DNA of 59,418 nt from NCBI GenBank assembly GCA_002345705.1, contig DDWO01000010.1, forward strand, positions 65,591 to 125,008, in the 5' to 3' direction. A program made the translations under genes and the position numbers. Source of the stretch: Acholeplasmataceae bacterium UBA2284. Lineage in GTDB: Bacteria; Bacillota_I; Bacilli_A; Acholeplasmatales; Acholeplasmataceae. The notes under the pieces are model-generated. The model searched no databases and had not been told where the DNA came from. It was given only the letters and a program-made list of their open reading frames with translations. Below, one piece after another: positions 16,383 through 25,339 of this stretch. Every line of letters starts with the position of its first letter. Within the stretch, counting starts at the first letter, position 1.

Positions 16383-17263
16383 TATTTGATACCCGAATGT
16401 GCCATGGTGTTCATTACCTTACTTTGTAGCACAATAAATAAAATCAGATTTGGAATAAACATGAGTAGACCACCAGCTGCTGCCAATCCCTGTCCAGCAA
16501 CTGTATTTCCTTGAGCTGAAGTTAAGCTCATCATGTAAAATGCGAGTGTTCGCTTGGATTCATCATTAATATATAATACCGATGTCGATACATCATTCCA
16601 TATCGCTTGAAAAGCTAGAATACCGACGGTTGCGATTGCTGGTGCGATAATTGGCATAATAATCTTAAAGAATATTTCCATCTCGGATGCACCATCAATT
16701 TTCGCGCTTTCAATGAGTTCATTTGGTGTTTGATCGATAAACTGCTTAATTAAAAACATTGCAACCGGCATGACGATAACTGGTAAAATATGTGCCATAT
16801 AGGAATCAATTAAACCAGACTGAGCGATAATTAAATATCTAGGAATTTGAACAGCGATTGGTACGAACATTAATGCCAATGTGTTTAATTCAAATAAGAA
16901 CTTCTTTCCCTTGAATTTTAATTTTGATAGACCATATGCTGATAATGCTGTAATTAAAATAGCAAGTGTAACGCCAATAATTGTAACGAGTAAGCTATTT
17001 ACTAAATATCTAGAAAAAGGTACACCAGATGCGGATGTGATTCTAGCTAGCTCAACGAAATTGTCAAAAGTAGGTCTTCTAACGAAGAACTTTGGTGGGT
17101 ACGCGAAAAGCTCACTTTGTGGCTTAAATGCGTGATTAACGATAAAAATAATTGGAAGTAACATCAGTAATGAGAAAGGCACTAAGAATGTGTAGAATGG
17201 AACCTGACTCTTATGAAATCTTGTAGGGTTTATTTTTGTCCCTTGAAATGAATTGGCTGCCAT
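16382..17263 (-). CDS. carbohydrate ABC transporter permease, MalG type (pair 1)
   Basis: 293 residues, six predicted TM helices. EAA loop LIESAKIDGASEMEIFFKIIMP at about residues 184-205. The LFAYPPKFFVRRPTFDNF segment after the first helix is standard for MalG-like CUT1 permeases. Partner of the MalF-type gene four bases upstream. Confidence 0.92.
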   Translation of the reverse strand: MAANSFQGTKINPTRFHKSQVPFYTFLVPFSLLMLLPIIFIVNHAFKPQSELFAYPPKFFVRRPTFDNFVELARITSASGVPFSRYLVNSLLVTIIGVTLAILITALSAYGLSKLKFKGKKFLFELNTLALMFVPIAVQIPRYLIIAQSGLIDSYMAHILPVIVMPVAMFLIKQFIDQTPNELIESAKIDGASEMEIFFKIIMPIIAPAIATVGILAFQAIWNDVSTSVLYINDESKRTLAFYMMSLTSAQGNTVAGQGLAAAGGLLMFIPNLILFIVLQSKVMNTMAHSGIK

Positions 17264-17267
17264 ATCG

Positions 17268-18152
17268 TCACTCCCTTTCCCCTAAAATTCGCCATGTAAC
17301 CTTAGAAATGAAGTATACCAAAAGCAGTAATACTACAGAAACTGCTGCTGCATAACCCATCATATATCTGATAAAACCGAAGTCTTCGATATGGTTGACG
17401 ATGAGCTGACCAGCATATTGTGGTGTCGGGTTGGACCCTGAGAGTGCAACACCGATGCCTCCAGCCTGGAAGGTTGTAACAACAGCCATTACGGCTCCAA
17501 AGAGCATTTGTGGCTTCATTGAAGGAATTGTGATGTAGAAAATTTCTTGAGCACGATTCTTGATTCCATCCATATAGGCTGCTTCATATAAGGTTTGATC
17601 GATATTTAAGACCCCTGCAAGCATCGCTAAAAAGCCGACACCCATGCTGCTCCATAGCGAAACAACAATCATGATGGTCATTAAATATTGAGGTGATTGT
17701 AAAAACTGGATAGGCTCTAAAATGACACCCCAGTTTAATAATAAGCTATTTAAATACCCCTGTGAGTCATCAGAGAAAATGATACGCCACATCGAGGCTA
17801 ATGCGACACCAAACGTTAGGGATGGTGAGTATAAAATGATTGCGAAAACTGTTCTTGGTTTAGCTGGTATTTGTGATAGCATCCATGCAAGTAGGAAGGA
17901 TAAAATATAGCCAACTGGACCAACAATTAAGGCGAATTTTAAAGTATTGGATAGAACGAACTGCATAAACACAGTGTCCATCGTAATCAATTCAATATAA
18001 TTGGTTATCCCGATAAATCTTGGTGCCTGAATAGCATTAAAGTAAGTAAATGATAAAAATATAGCTGCTAATACTGGAATAACTACGAAGATAAAGAATA
18101 AAGTCCAATAGGGCACGATAAACCATGCCGGACGGTTCATTTTACTAATCAT
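17268..18152 (-). CDS. carbohydrate ABC transporter permease, MalF type (pair 1)
   Basis: 294 residues, six predicted TM helices. EAA loop LYEAAYMDGIKNRAQEIFYITIP near residues 190-212. CUT1-type inner membrane subunit. The start overlaps the end of the 1022-residue binding-protein gene by eight bases, so translation is probably coupled to it. Confidence 0.92.
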   Translation of the reverse strand: MISKMNRPAWFIVPYWTLFFIFVVIPVLAAIFLSFTYFNAIQAPRFIGITNYIELITMDTVFMQFVLSNTLKFALIVGPVGYILSFLLAWMLSQIPAKPRTVFAIILYSPSLTFGVALASMWRIIFSDDSQGYLNSLLLNWGVILEPIQFLQSPQYLMTIMIVVSLWSSMGVGFLAMLAGVLNIDQTLYEAAYMDGIKNRAQEIFYITIPSMKPQMLFGAVMAVVTTFQAGGIGVALSGSNPTPQYAGQLIVNHIEDFGFIRYMMGYAAAVSVVLLLLVYFISKVTWRILGERE

Positions 18153-21100
18153 TTCCTACCTCCGTTAACCATCTGTCGATGTTATAGATGCTAGGAACAG
18201 TGTATTCCTTAATAATTACACCTTTATAGGTATATCCAAATTCAGCCATCTTATAAATAATTTCTCGATTCGATATACGTACTGCTTCATCTAGTGCTTG
18301 TCTTGGATTGACACCGTTAAATACAATTTTTGTCCATGCATTACTAATTTCACGTTCTACCATATATGTTCCAGGAATACGTGGTGCTTCTAAGCCGTAG
18401 CCCCATTGTTCTAAAACGATATTTTTATACTCATCAGGCATTGAAAGTGTTCTAAATGCATCAACATTTGCTGTATTCCAGAAATATGCTTGACCGTAGG
18501 TTGATTGTAACAGGAATGCAAACTCAATTTGAATATCTGTAGACATCCACCACTTTAAGAAATCCCATGATTCTTCAGGGTATTTAGTCGTACTCATAAT
18601 CATGTTAGCCTGAGCCCCAACCGCTGAATAACGAATGATTTCATCCGTTTCTGCATTATAGACTCCCGGGTGAAGATCCATTCCCCATAGTCCATCAAGC
18701 TCTGCTGCTGCTGTTTCTAAAAGAATATAGGTTGATAAATCAGAAATACCGATTGGGAGTAGACCATATCTAAAATGGTTGTAGAATGATGCTACAAATT
18801 TTGGCATATTATATAGTGTATAAAGCTCACTCATCAGCTTAATGCCTGCAAGTGTTTCATCACTATTGATTGCTGTTTGCATACCATCAGGACTATATAA
18901 ATCTCCACCAAATTGATAGATAAATGGTAGTGTTGCAACAAATGGCTTGAGGCCTGAGTATTGTGCAAGTGGCACGAAATAGTTCATACCATAGCTTTGT
19001 AGTAATGGTAATATTTCAATAATCTCATCCCATGTTTGTGGGATTTCAGTAATTCCAATTGAATTCAATATATCCTTACGATAATAGGTTACCCAGAAGT
19101 TTTGTGTTCCTGGTAGGGCGTATACTCCTTCTTCAAAGACGAATGGAATCATCGCACCCTTAGTGAAATGCTTAACAATTTCCTCATAGCCCTCAAATTG
19201 ACGCAAATCAAGCGCTGCATCTCTAACTGCAAAGTCATAAGGCAACCAGTGGTTAACACCAATGGTCACATCCGGAGCTTGTCCGCTTGCATTAGCTAAA
19301 ATTAATTTATTTTGATCTGGCATTTGTGATAGGGTGATACGCATATCACCATCATATTTCTCATCAATTAATGCCTGCATGATTTCAATGTATTGTCTTG
19401 GATGATTCACCCATACCATCACTTCATTATCTTTTCTACTGGATGCTGAATATGGATTATTGACAAATGATAATACTAAACGCTTCGTTCCTTCCCAAAA
19501 ACGTACAAAAATATTTTCAAATGGTTTATCGATTTTGACATCACCATGGAAAATCGTACGCTCAAGCTCTAAGTTAGAGCGCATGAGTCTTTGCATTAAA
19601 TTACCAAGTATTTGGTTAACTGATGAATCTCCATCAGAGAACTGTACCATCAAGCTTGGAAGCTTATTGATGTTTTGTGCGATATTTCTAAGTCTTGTAG
19701 CTGCTACCTTTAAATTACCAACTTCAGAAGGTTCATCTACAACAGATAGCTTAACTAATTTCTCATATGAATTTTCTAATAGGTCAGCCCAGGCTAAAAT
19801 ACTTGGTGCTGCATTTGGGAAATAGGCTTCAATATCCCAGTCTCTATAACGATCTGTCCCGCCACTTGTATATCTTTTTATATCGAGTGATAATCCTTGA
19901 ATCTCACTCATTACATACTGAATGGTTTCTATAGTTTGTCGGTAAGGATAATTGACAGCCTCTAACGTAATTGTGTTTGTTCCAGCTTCTAAATATATTT
20001 TTAGTGGCTCATTAGAACTATCTACCAATGTACGGTTTAAAAATGAAGTTGTATAGGGAAATGGATATGCCTCTAGTGAATCAAAAGGAATTTCTCCATT
20101 AATTTTTATTTTTCTAAAAACCTGCATATCCTTGATTAAATACTGGCGATATTTAAATGTTAAATGGTAAAAACCAGCCTCTTCAGCCTCAATTTCATAG
20201 GTAACTGCTTGACCACTATTTTGCCATGAATCACCAAAAACAGTGTTTAATCTTAAGAATTGAGTGTTGTAATAAAGATTTGAAGGATCCTGCTCAGGTC
20301 TTAAGCGAATCGATGGATCATTGCGATGTAGCATTTCTCTTGCAGATACTGTGATATTTGTATTGATTACTGATGCATTTGGATATTGAGCTAAATATTC
20401 TTGATAGCTAGGTATTTCAGTTTCTCTCACGAAATATGCTTGACCGATTAAAAGCTGTGCATTTACATAATTGATTTGAATGATATCACCAGGCTTGAGT
20501 TCAAATGCGAAAAGACCAGGATGCATGCCTCGGTAATCATTAATTTGATGTGTGTTCCAATCCTTAATTTTTGTTGAGCTTGGTTGAATTTCATTTTGAT
20601 AGCGATCCAATGTAAATTCAGTAGAATTCAATACCCATTTCGATGGTAGCACCAAGGTTTGTGCTTCATAGAATGGAGCTACACCATTGACAGTAATACT
20701 CACCTGAGCATTATTAATACTATTTTCAATTTCCTGATAATCAATTGCTAAGTAGTATAAGCCAGATTGCGCACTCGTATTTACAAATGAAACTGGTTGA
20801 GTTGATGTGAGTAGGAAAACATCCTGATCAACACCAGTTATACTTTCATAATCAGCAACAGAACCACCATAATTGATATGTGTTTTGGATACACGGTAGC
20901 CCGTCATATCTCCTGTTAATATCGTTTTTTCTTCATCTGTTTCAACTAAATTATCCAATAAATACCTTTGAACAACCTCTGTATATAGCTCTGCATTAAA
21001 CGCTTGTGATAGATAAGTATTGCTATAATCATTAATCAAATCAGAAGCATCATAATGTTGATTCATACTTGACTTTTTAAAAAAAGAAAGGCCAATCACT

Positions 21101-21213
21101 AGAACAAAAAGCCCAACCAAAATAGTTAAGGTAATTCGCTTAGGTGACATGTGTGTAAAAAAAGCTTTAAATAGAGTCATTCCCTTTTTAAAAAATAGAA
21201 TTAGTTTTTCCAT
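18145..21213 (-). CDS. giant membrane-anchored solute-binding protein (family 1) with N-terminal beta-sandwich region
   Basis: 1022 residues from the ATG at 21213, which has GGAGG four bases upstream. A longer frame starting at 21267 begins only six bases past the hairpin, lacks a ribosome-binding site and is rejected. One N-terminal TM helix (about residues 27-45; ITLTILVGLFVLVIGLSFF) and no lipobox Cys. Residues about 60-490 are beta-rich and look like two carbohydrate-binding sandwich modules (SGLYYLAIDYQ, AGFYHLTFKYRQY). Residues about 590-1000 are a family-1 extracellular binding protein (ITLSQMPDQNKLILANASGQAPDVTIG, MPQ-like LPGTQNFWVTYYRKDIL, SWDFLKWWMS). Roughly twice the normal size of such proteins. 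Presumed surface receptor for permease pair 1. Confidence 0.85.
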   Translation of the reverse strand: MEKLILFFKKGMTLFKAFFTHMSPKRITLTILVGLFVLVIGLSFFKKSSMNQHYDASDLINDYSNTYLSQAFNAELYTEVVQRYLLDNLVETDEEKTILTGDMTGYRVSKTHINYGGSVADYESITGVDQDVFLLTSTQPVSFVNTSAQSGLYYLAIDYQEIENSINNAQVSITVNGVAPFYEAQTLVLPSKWVLNSTEFTLDRYQNEIQPSSTKIKDWNTHQINDYRGMHPGLFAFELKPGDIIQINYVNAQLLIGQAYFVRETEIPSYQEYLAQYPNASVINTNITVSAREMLHRNDPSIRLRPEQDPSNLYYNTQFLRLNTVFGDSWQNSGQAVTYEIEAEEAGFYHLTFKYRQYLIKDMQVFRKIKINGEIPFDSLEAYPFPYTTSFLNRTLVDSSNEPLKIYLEAGTNTITLEAVNYPYRQTIETIQYVMSEIQGLSLDIKRYTSGGTDRYRDWDIEAYFPNAAPSILAWADLLENSYEKLVKLSVVDEPSEVGNLKVAATRLRNIAQNINKLPSLMVQFSDGDSSVNQILGNLMQRLMRSNLELERTIFHGDVKIDKPFENIFVRFWEGTKRLVLSFVNNPYSASSRKDNEVMVWVNHPRQYIEIMQALIDEKYDGDMRITLSQMPDQNKLILANASGQAPDVTIGVNHWLPYDFAVRDAALDLRQFEGYEEIVKHFTKGAMIPFVFEEGVYALPGTQNFWVTYYRKDILNSIGITEIPQTWDEIIEILPLLQSYGMNYFVPLAQYSGLKPFVATLPFIYQFGGDLYSPDGMQTAINSDETLAGIKLMSELYTLYNMPKFVASFYNHFRYGLLPIGISDLSTYILLETAAAELDGLWGMDLHPGVYNAETDEIIRYSAVGAQANMIMSTTKYPEESWDFLKWWMSTDIQIEFAFLLQSTYGQAYFWNTANVDAFRTLSMPDEYKNIVLEQWGYGLEAPRIPGTYMVEREISNAWTKIVFNGVNPRQALDEAVRISNREIIYKMAEFGYTYKGVIIKEYTVPSIYNIDRWLTEVGND

Positions 21214-21237
21214 GATACCTCCATAAATAATGGATTG

Positions 21238-21261
21238 GAGAGGGGAAATTAATCCCCTCTC
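21238..21261 (-). promoter_or_regulatory. intercistronic hairpin after the first binding-protein gene
   Basis: A perfect 9-bp stem GAGAGGGGA / TCCCCTCTC with a six-base loop lies between the 488-residue binding-protein gene and the 1022-residue gene. On minus it is not followed by a T-tract, so it is more likely an mRNA-stabilising or processing hairpin than a terminator. Such hairpins commonly let the binding-protein mRNA outlive the permease part. Confidence 0.55.
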
Positions 21262-21289
21262 GTCCATTCAATTCATTAATTAAATATGA

Positions 21290-22756
21290 TTAGTTTCCTA
21301 AACTAGCAAGTTGTGCTTGAACAAGCTCATTTGCCTTATTTTGCCATTGTACTGCATAGGATTGAACTGCAGTTGGTCCAGCTGTAACTAGATTATTCCA
21401 GTTATATGGGTTTTCTGGATCATGAACCCATGCCCAGAAATCTTTATAACCAGGTAACCATTTGTCTAAGTCTGGCTTAGAATATTCAATACGATTTAAT
21501 GTGTAATTGATACCTTCGATATCATCAACTAAATCAAACACTCTGTCCCAAACGCCTGGATAATCAGCAACTGGGAATCTGTCTAGGTGAACCGGTAGGT
21601 TACCAGCAAGTTCAGCTGCAGCAGCATCTGCTTCAAGTAGGTCTAATCTAGCTTCCCAACCATCTTGACCAAATGTCATCCATTTAGCAAGTAGATATGC
21701 TTCTTCTGGATATTCAGTTTGTGAAGATATACATTGGTAGTCTAAAATTGTTGGTGGGAATAGTCCAGCTGATCCACTTGGATATGGCCAGAATCCTAAA
21801 TTGATATCGTTATTTTCTTTTGCATCATTGATGACCCAAAACTGCCATGAGCCTTCAATATCCATCGCAGCATAACCTGTTTGAATCATGTATGTACGAA
21901 GTGGAGCGTTTGCTTCTGCATTGTAATCTTCTTCTGTAAATCTTGTTGTAGTACCATCAGTTAATTGGTGCAAAGCAACCTTTTGTTCCATTGCAGATAC
22001 CCAGTCAGCTGATGTGTAGTTAAACTGTGTTCCATCCCAAGTATCATATTGCACGTTTGCATTATTCATCATTGGCCATACTTGTTGGAAATCAGGAGAA
22101 CCATACCATGTATCCATACCAACCACTAAATTTTCTTGGTTAGCAAGGTCAAAGTTCTTAATAGCCTTTGCAATATTAACAAATTCTTGATGCGTCCAAT
22201 CCTTGACAGGATATCCGTCATTATCGATACGATATTGACCAGGAACTGTATTTAAATTCGCTTTTGCAAAGATATCAAGGTTAATCATAATACCTTTTAA
22301 AAATTGGAATGAAGGTACAGCATAACGCTTACCATTATAGACACCAGTAAGTGCGATGTTATCATAAACAAGGTCTGTATCTGGATCAGCATCCCATAGA
22401 GAAGCAACATCCTTTGTTAAACCTGCATTGATAACAGTAGGTACGTTATCTGTAGCAAATACATCGGGAAGTAATCCAGCCTGTGCCGCAGTTACAAGGT
22501 TACCTGTAAATTCAGCTCCGCTTCCTAAAATATCCTGACGTAGTGTTACTCTGATATGAGGGTATTTCACCATAAACGCATCAATCATGCGTTGATTGAA
22601 TTGTGCATTACCCCAATCTGCGTAAGTTAACTCGATTGTCTGTACAGGACCAGTGGGAGTATTAGGATCAGTTGGTACTGGTGTTTGATCATTTCCACAA
22701 GCAGCTAGTCCAAATGCAAACAATATAACGAGTAATAGTGCTAATAATCTTTTCAT
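21290..22756 (-). CDS. family-1 extracellular solute-binding lipoprotein
   Basis: 488 residues. Lipoprotein signal with Cys20 (FGLAACGND), then a Pro/Thr-rich linker (QTPVPTDPNTPTGP) and a standard sugar-binding protein: IELTYADWGNAQFNQRMIDAF, VFATDNVPTV, GYAAMDIEGSWQFWVINDA, EEAYLLAKWMTFG. It captures an oligosaccharide outside the cell and presents it to a CUT1 permease pair. It precedes the two permease pairs in the operon, and the hairpin after it would favour its higher expression. Confidence 0.92.
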   Translation of the reverse strand: MKRLLALLLVILFAFGLAACGNDQTPVPTDPNTPTGPVQTIELTYADWGNAQFNQRMIDAFMVKYPHIRVTLRQDILGSGAEFTGNLVTAAQAGLLPDVFATDNVPTVINAGLTKDVASLWDADPDTDLVYDNIALTGVYNGKRYAVPSFQFLKGIMINLDIFAKANLNTVPGQYRIDNDGYPVKDWTHQEFVNIAKAIKNFDLANQENLVVGMDTWYGSPDFQQVWPMMNNANVQYDTWDGTQFNYTSADWVSAMEQKVALHQLTDGTTTRFTEEDYNAEANAPLRTYMIQTGYAAMDIEGSWQFWVINDAKENNDINLGFWPYPSGSAGLFPPTILDYQCISSQTEYPEEAYLLAKWMTFGQDGWEARLDLLEADAAAAELAGNLPVHLDRFPVADYPGVWDRVFDLVDDIEGINYTLNRIEYSKPDLDKWLPGYKDFWAWVHDPENPYNWNNLVTAGPTAVQSYAVQWQNKANELVQAQLASLGN

Positions 22757-22768
22757 TATAGCCTCCTA

Positions 22769-25339
22769 TTAGTTAAAGTTTGGGTAAATTAAAATTTCAG
22801 AGATAGTAAATTCACCTGGTAATGAAACTAATGTTCCACCAAGAGTACCGAAATCTAATTCAAATTTAACGTTAGTAACTAGGTTATCAACGGTAAACTC
22901 AACAACAACTACCTTTTCAACGCCAGCTTCAACGTTGAAATCATATTTAGTGTCTGGAAGAATTGAAGCATATCCAGCATCTGGAAGAATTAAATTAACG
23001 CGAAGATCTCTTGTTACATCACTTTGAATGACAAATTTTAATACATATTTGCCTGGAGCAAGATCGCCGATCATTTGATATAAATGAGGTTGGTAAGCTT
23101 GTGCAGCTAAACCAGTAATATCAAGTACCATCTTACCATCAACGTAAGTCATAGTTCCTTGACCTTCAGCTTCAGTAAATAATGTGAAGCCTAAGACTTG
23201 GTCAGCAGTTCCATTTAATAATAGTTCTGGAGCAGCAACTGCATCCTTCTTCATTGATAGATTATCAAATGTAATAGTTTGAGCAACTGCATCATCAACA
23301 CCCGCTTCAAATGGTGTAAATTGTGTACCAAATTCAAACTTGAATTCGAATGGTAGAGCTACTGAAGAACCTGTAGTAAATGTTAAAGTGTAAGTATCTT
23401 TAACTGTTGTAATTGCAACAGGACCAGTAGTGACTAGATTATTCCATCCACCAGCTTCACCTTGTGTAAAGAATGGTGTTAAGTTAAGTGCCTTAGATGC
23501 ATATGCATCAAATGTAAATGTATAAGTAGTATCTGCTTCAAGTACAAGCTTAGTACCATAAATTAATTGTAATAAGTATCCAGCAGATCCATTTGTATAC
23601 TTGTTTAAAGTGTAAACAAATTCTCCATTAACTACAGTTAGTGTAGCAACTGAACCTTCCCAATCATTATGGAAACCAACCCATGCTAGATCAGAGAAAT
23701 CACCGTTTGTAACGATTTCATCTAGAAGAGCTTCTTGTAGTTTAACGTCATATAATGTGACTAAACCATCAGCAAATCCTGGTTGTGAACCAAGTTCAAA
23801 CACGATATTAACGATATGTGTTGCCTTAGTTACTGTAAATAGTATTTCATAAGTAGCTTCTGTAGTAGTGATAGCAATAGCATTTTCTCTTGCGTATTCA
23901 ACCCAACTACCGTCATTATAACCAACAGCAACATTAATACTACGAGCAACTTCTGCATCGATATTAAACATTAATCTGTATGTCTTACCTTCTTCAACAG
24001 TAATTAGACCTGATTGGTGTAATTGAACAGCCCAAGCTGCATCTCCACCACCAGTAATGTCAACAGTATAAACTCCAGCAACTGTATCAATACCATGAAC
24101 GACAACTGGAGCAGTACCCCAATCTTGTGACCAAACTGCCCATTCTGGAGTTGTTACATTAAGTGCAGTATTAAATGAAGGATTAACTACTTTGTTAGCA
24201 TCAGAGAATTGCATAGCAACGATTTCTAAAGTCATAGAGACTGTAGTTTCATTTCCAGCAGCATCTTCTACTGTATAGGTAATTGTATATGTAGTTTCAG
24301 CAGATGTATCAATAGTTGTAACAACAGCATTTGTACTGTCTTTAATGACGACTACCATAGCATCAGTAATATCACCATCTCTGTCATCGACAGCAGTAAC
24401 GCCAGCTAGTGGATCAAATGTTCCATTAACAAGAATTGACTTGTTAGCAACGCCATTGATCATTGGAGCAGTTTCATCTTCTCCCAAAGTAACTGGTTCA
24501 ATCAAGATATTGTCAAACCATAATGTAGCATCAACTGCAACACCATTTAAAGCACCAAGTTCAAATAATACACCACCACGCTTGTTATCAAGTGTGTGCA
24601 TAAACTCATAAGAATATGTAGCCCATTCAGTAGTGATTAATTTGTGAACAGTGTTATTAGGCTTGAAATCCGTGAAATATGGAGCTCCAGCTAATAATTC
24701 ACCAACCTGTAGGTTGATTGTCTTATCGACGCTTGATTTAGCATCAAATGTTACTCTATAAGCTTGATCTTTTTCGAATGGAACATTCATTTGACCAAAT
24801 CTTGGTGTATATATGTTAGAACCAGCAACAACTTCTGCCTTTAGTGCGCCGTCTTCAACAGATAAAGTCATTGATGAACCGTCAGCATTATATACAACAC
24901 TTGGATCATCCCAACCAGCTGTTCCTAATGCAAAGTCTGGGTTAATTAGGTACTCACCTTCAACACCTGTAGGAGCTTTAACAGTAATGTATCTCCAAGT
25001 TTGTGCTTTGATTGTACCAACTTCAACTTCATAACGGATTGCATGAGCACCAGTTTTAGTTGTATCAAGCATATGCGTAGCTGAAATGGTAGATGTAGAT
25101 ACATAAGTAATTTGACTTGTATAGCTTAATCCATCATTTCCTGTCGCAGTAACTCCTGTTAACACATTGAAATCTGCTTGGAAATCAAGTGTGATATTAG
25201 CAGTACCACTAAAAGTGATTGCAGATAGAACTGGAACCGGTGTTGGTGTAGGTTCTACTGTTGGCTCAGGCTCATTGCATGCAACTAATACAAATGCAGA
25301 CAATAATACAAGCGCCATAAACAAAATACGTTTTTTCAT
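22769..25339 (-). CDS. surface lipoprotein with four CBM4/9-like modules and Ig-like domains
   Basis: 856 residues. Lipoprotein signal with Cys21 (FVLVACNEP) and a PTP linker. Ig-like domain about 38-125; CBM-like module 1 about 130-285 (LINPDFALGTAGW, YRVTFDAKSS, LWFDNILIE); DUF5011-type Ig domain about 287-375 (FDPLAGVTAVDDRDGDIT, ITYTVEDAAGNE); CBM-like modules 2-4 about 378-540, 545-700 and 705-856. The modules share the pattern NGDF..W.., Y..F.A.A..., F.FELG, and a final FDN.., as in CBM families 4/9. No catalytic domain. Probably a glucan-capture protein on the cell surface. Related to the 1355-residue protein at 42267. Confidence 0.8.
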   Translation of the reverse strand: MKKRILFMALVLLSAFVLVACNEPEPTVEPTPTPVPVLSAITFSGTANITLDFQADFNVLTGVTATGNDGLSYTSQITYVSTSTISATHMLDTTKTGAHAIRYEVEVGTIKAQTWRYITVKAPTGVEGEYLINPDFALGTAGWDDPSVVYNADGSSMTLSVEDGALKAEVVAGSNIYTPRFGQMNVPFEKDQAYRVTFDAKSSVDKTINLQVGELLAGAPYFTDFKPNNTVHKLITTEWATYSYEFMHTLDNKRGGVLFELGALNGVAVDATLWFDNILIEPVTLGEDETAPMINGVANKSILVNGTFDPLAGVTAVDDRDGDITDAMVVVIKDSTNAVVTTIDTSAETTYTITYTVEDAAGNETTVSMTLEIVAMQFSDANKVVNPSFNTALNVTTPEWAVWSQDWGTAPVVVHGIDTVAGVYTVDITGGGDAAWAVQLHQSGLITVEEGKTYRLMFNIDAEVARSINVAVGYNDGSWVEYARENAIAITTTEATYEILFTVTKATHIVNIVFELGSQPGFADGLVTLYDVKLQEALLDEIVTNGDFSDLAWVGFHNDWEGSVATLTVVNGEFVYTLNKYTNGSAGYLLQLIYGTKLVLEADTTYTFTFDAYASKALNLTPFFTQGEAGGWNNLVTTGPVAITTVKDTYTLTFTTGSSVALPFEFKFEFGTQFTPFEAGVDDAVAQTITFDNLSMKKDAVAAPELLLNGTADQVLGFTLFTEAEGQGTMTYVDGKMVLDITGLAAQAYQPHLYQMIGDLAPGKYVLKFVIQSDVTRDLRVNLILPDAGYASILPDTKYDFNVEAGVEKVVVVEFTVDNLVTNVKFELDFGTLGGTLVSLPGEFTISEILIYPNFN

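Noticed and set aside
19460..19825. 121-residue plus-strand frame
   Set aside because: Antisense to the giant binding-protein gene; no start signal and no recognisable protein pattern.
21214..21267. Upstream extension of the giant binding protein
   Set aside because: It begins only six bases past the intercistronic hairpin and lacks a ribosome-binding site; GGAGG before the ATG at 21213 is clear.
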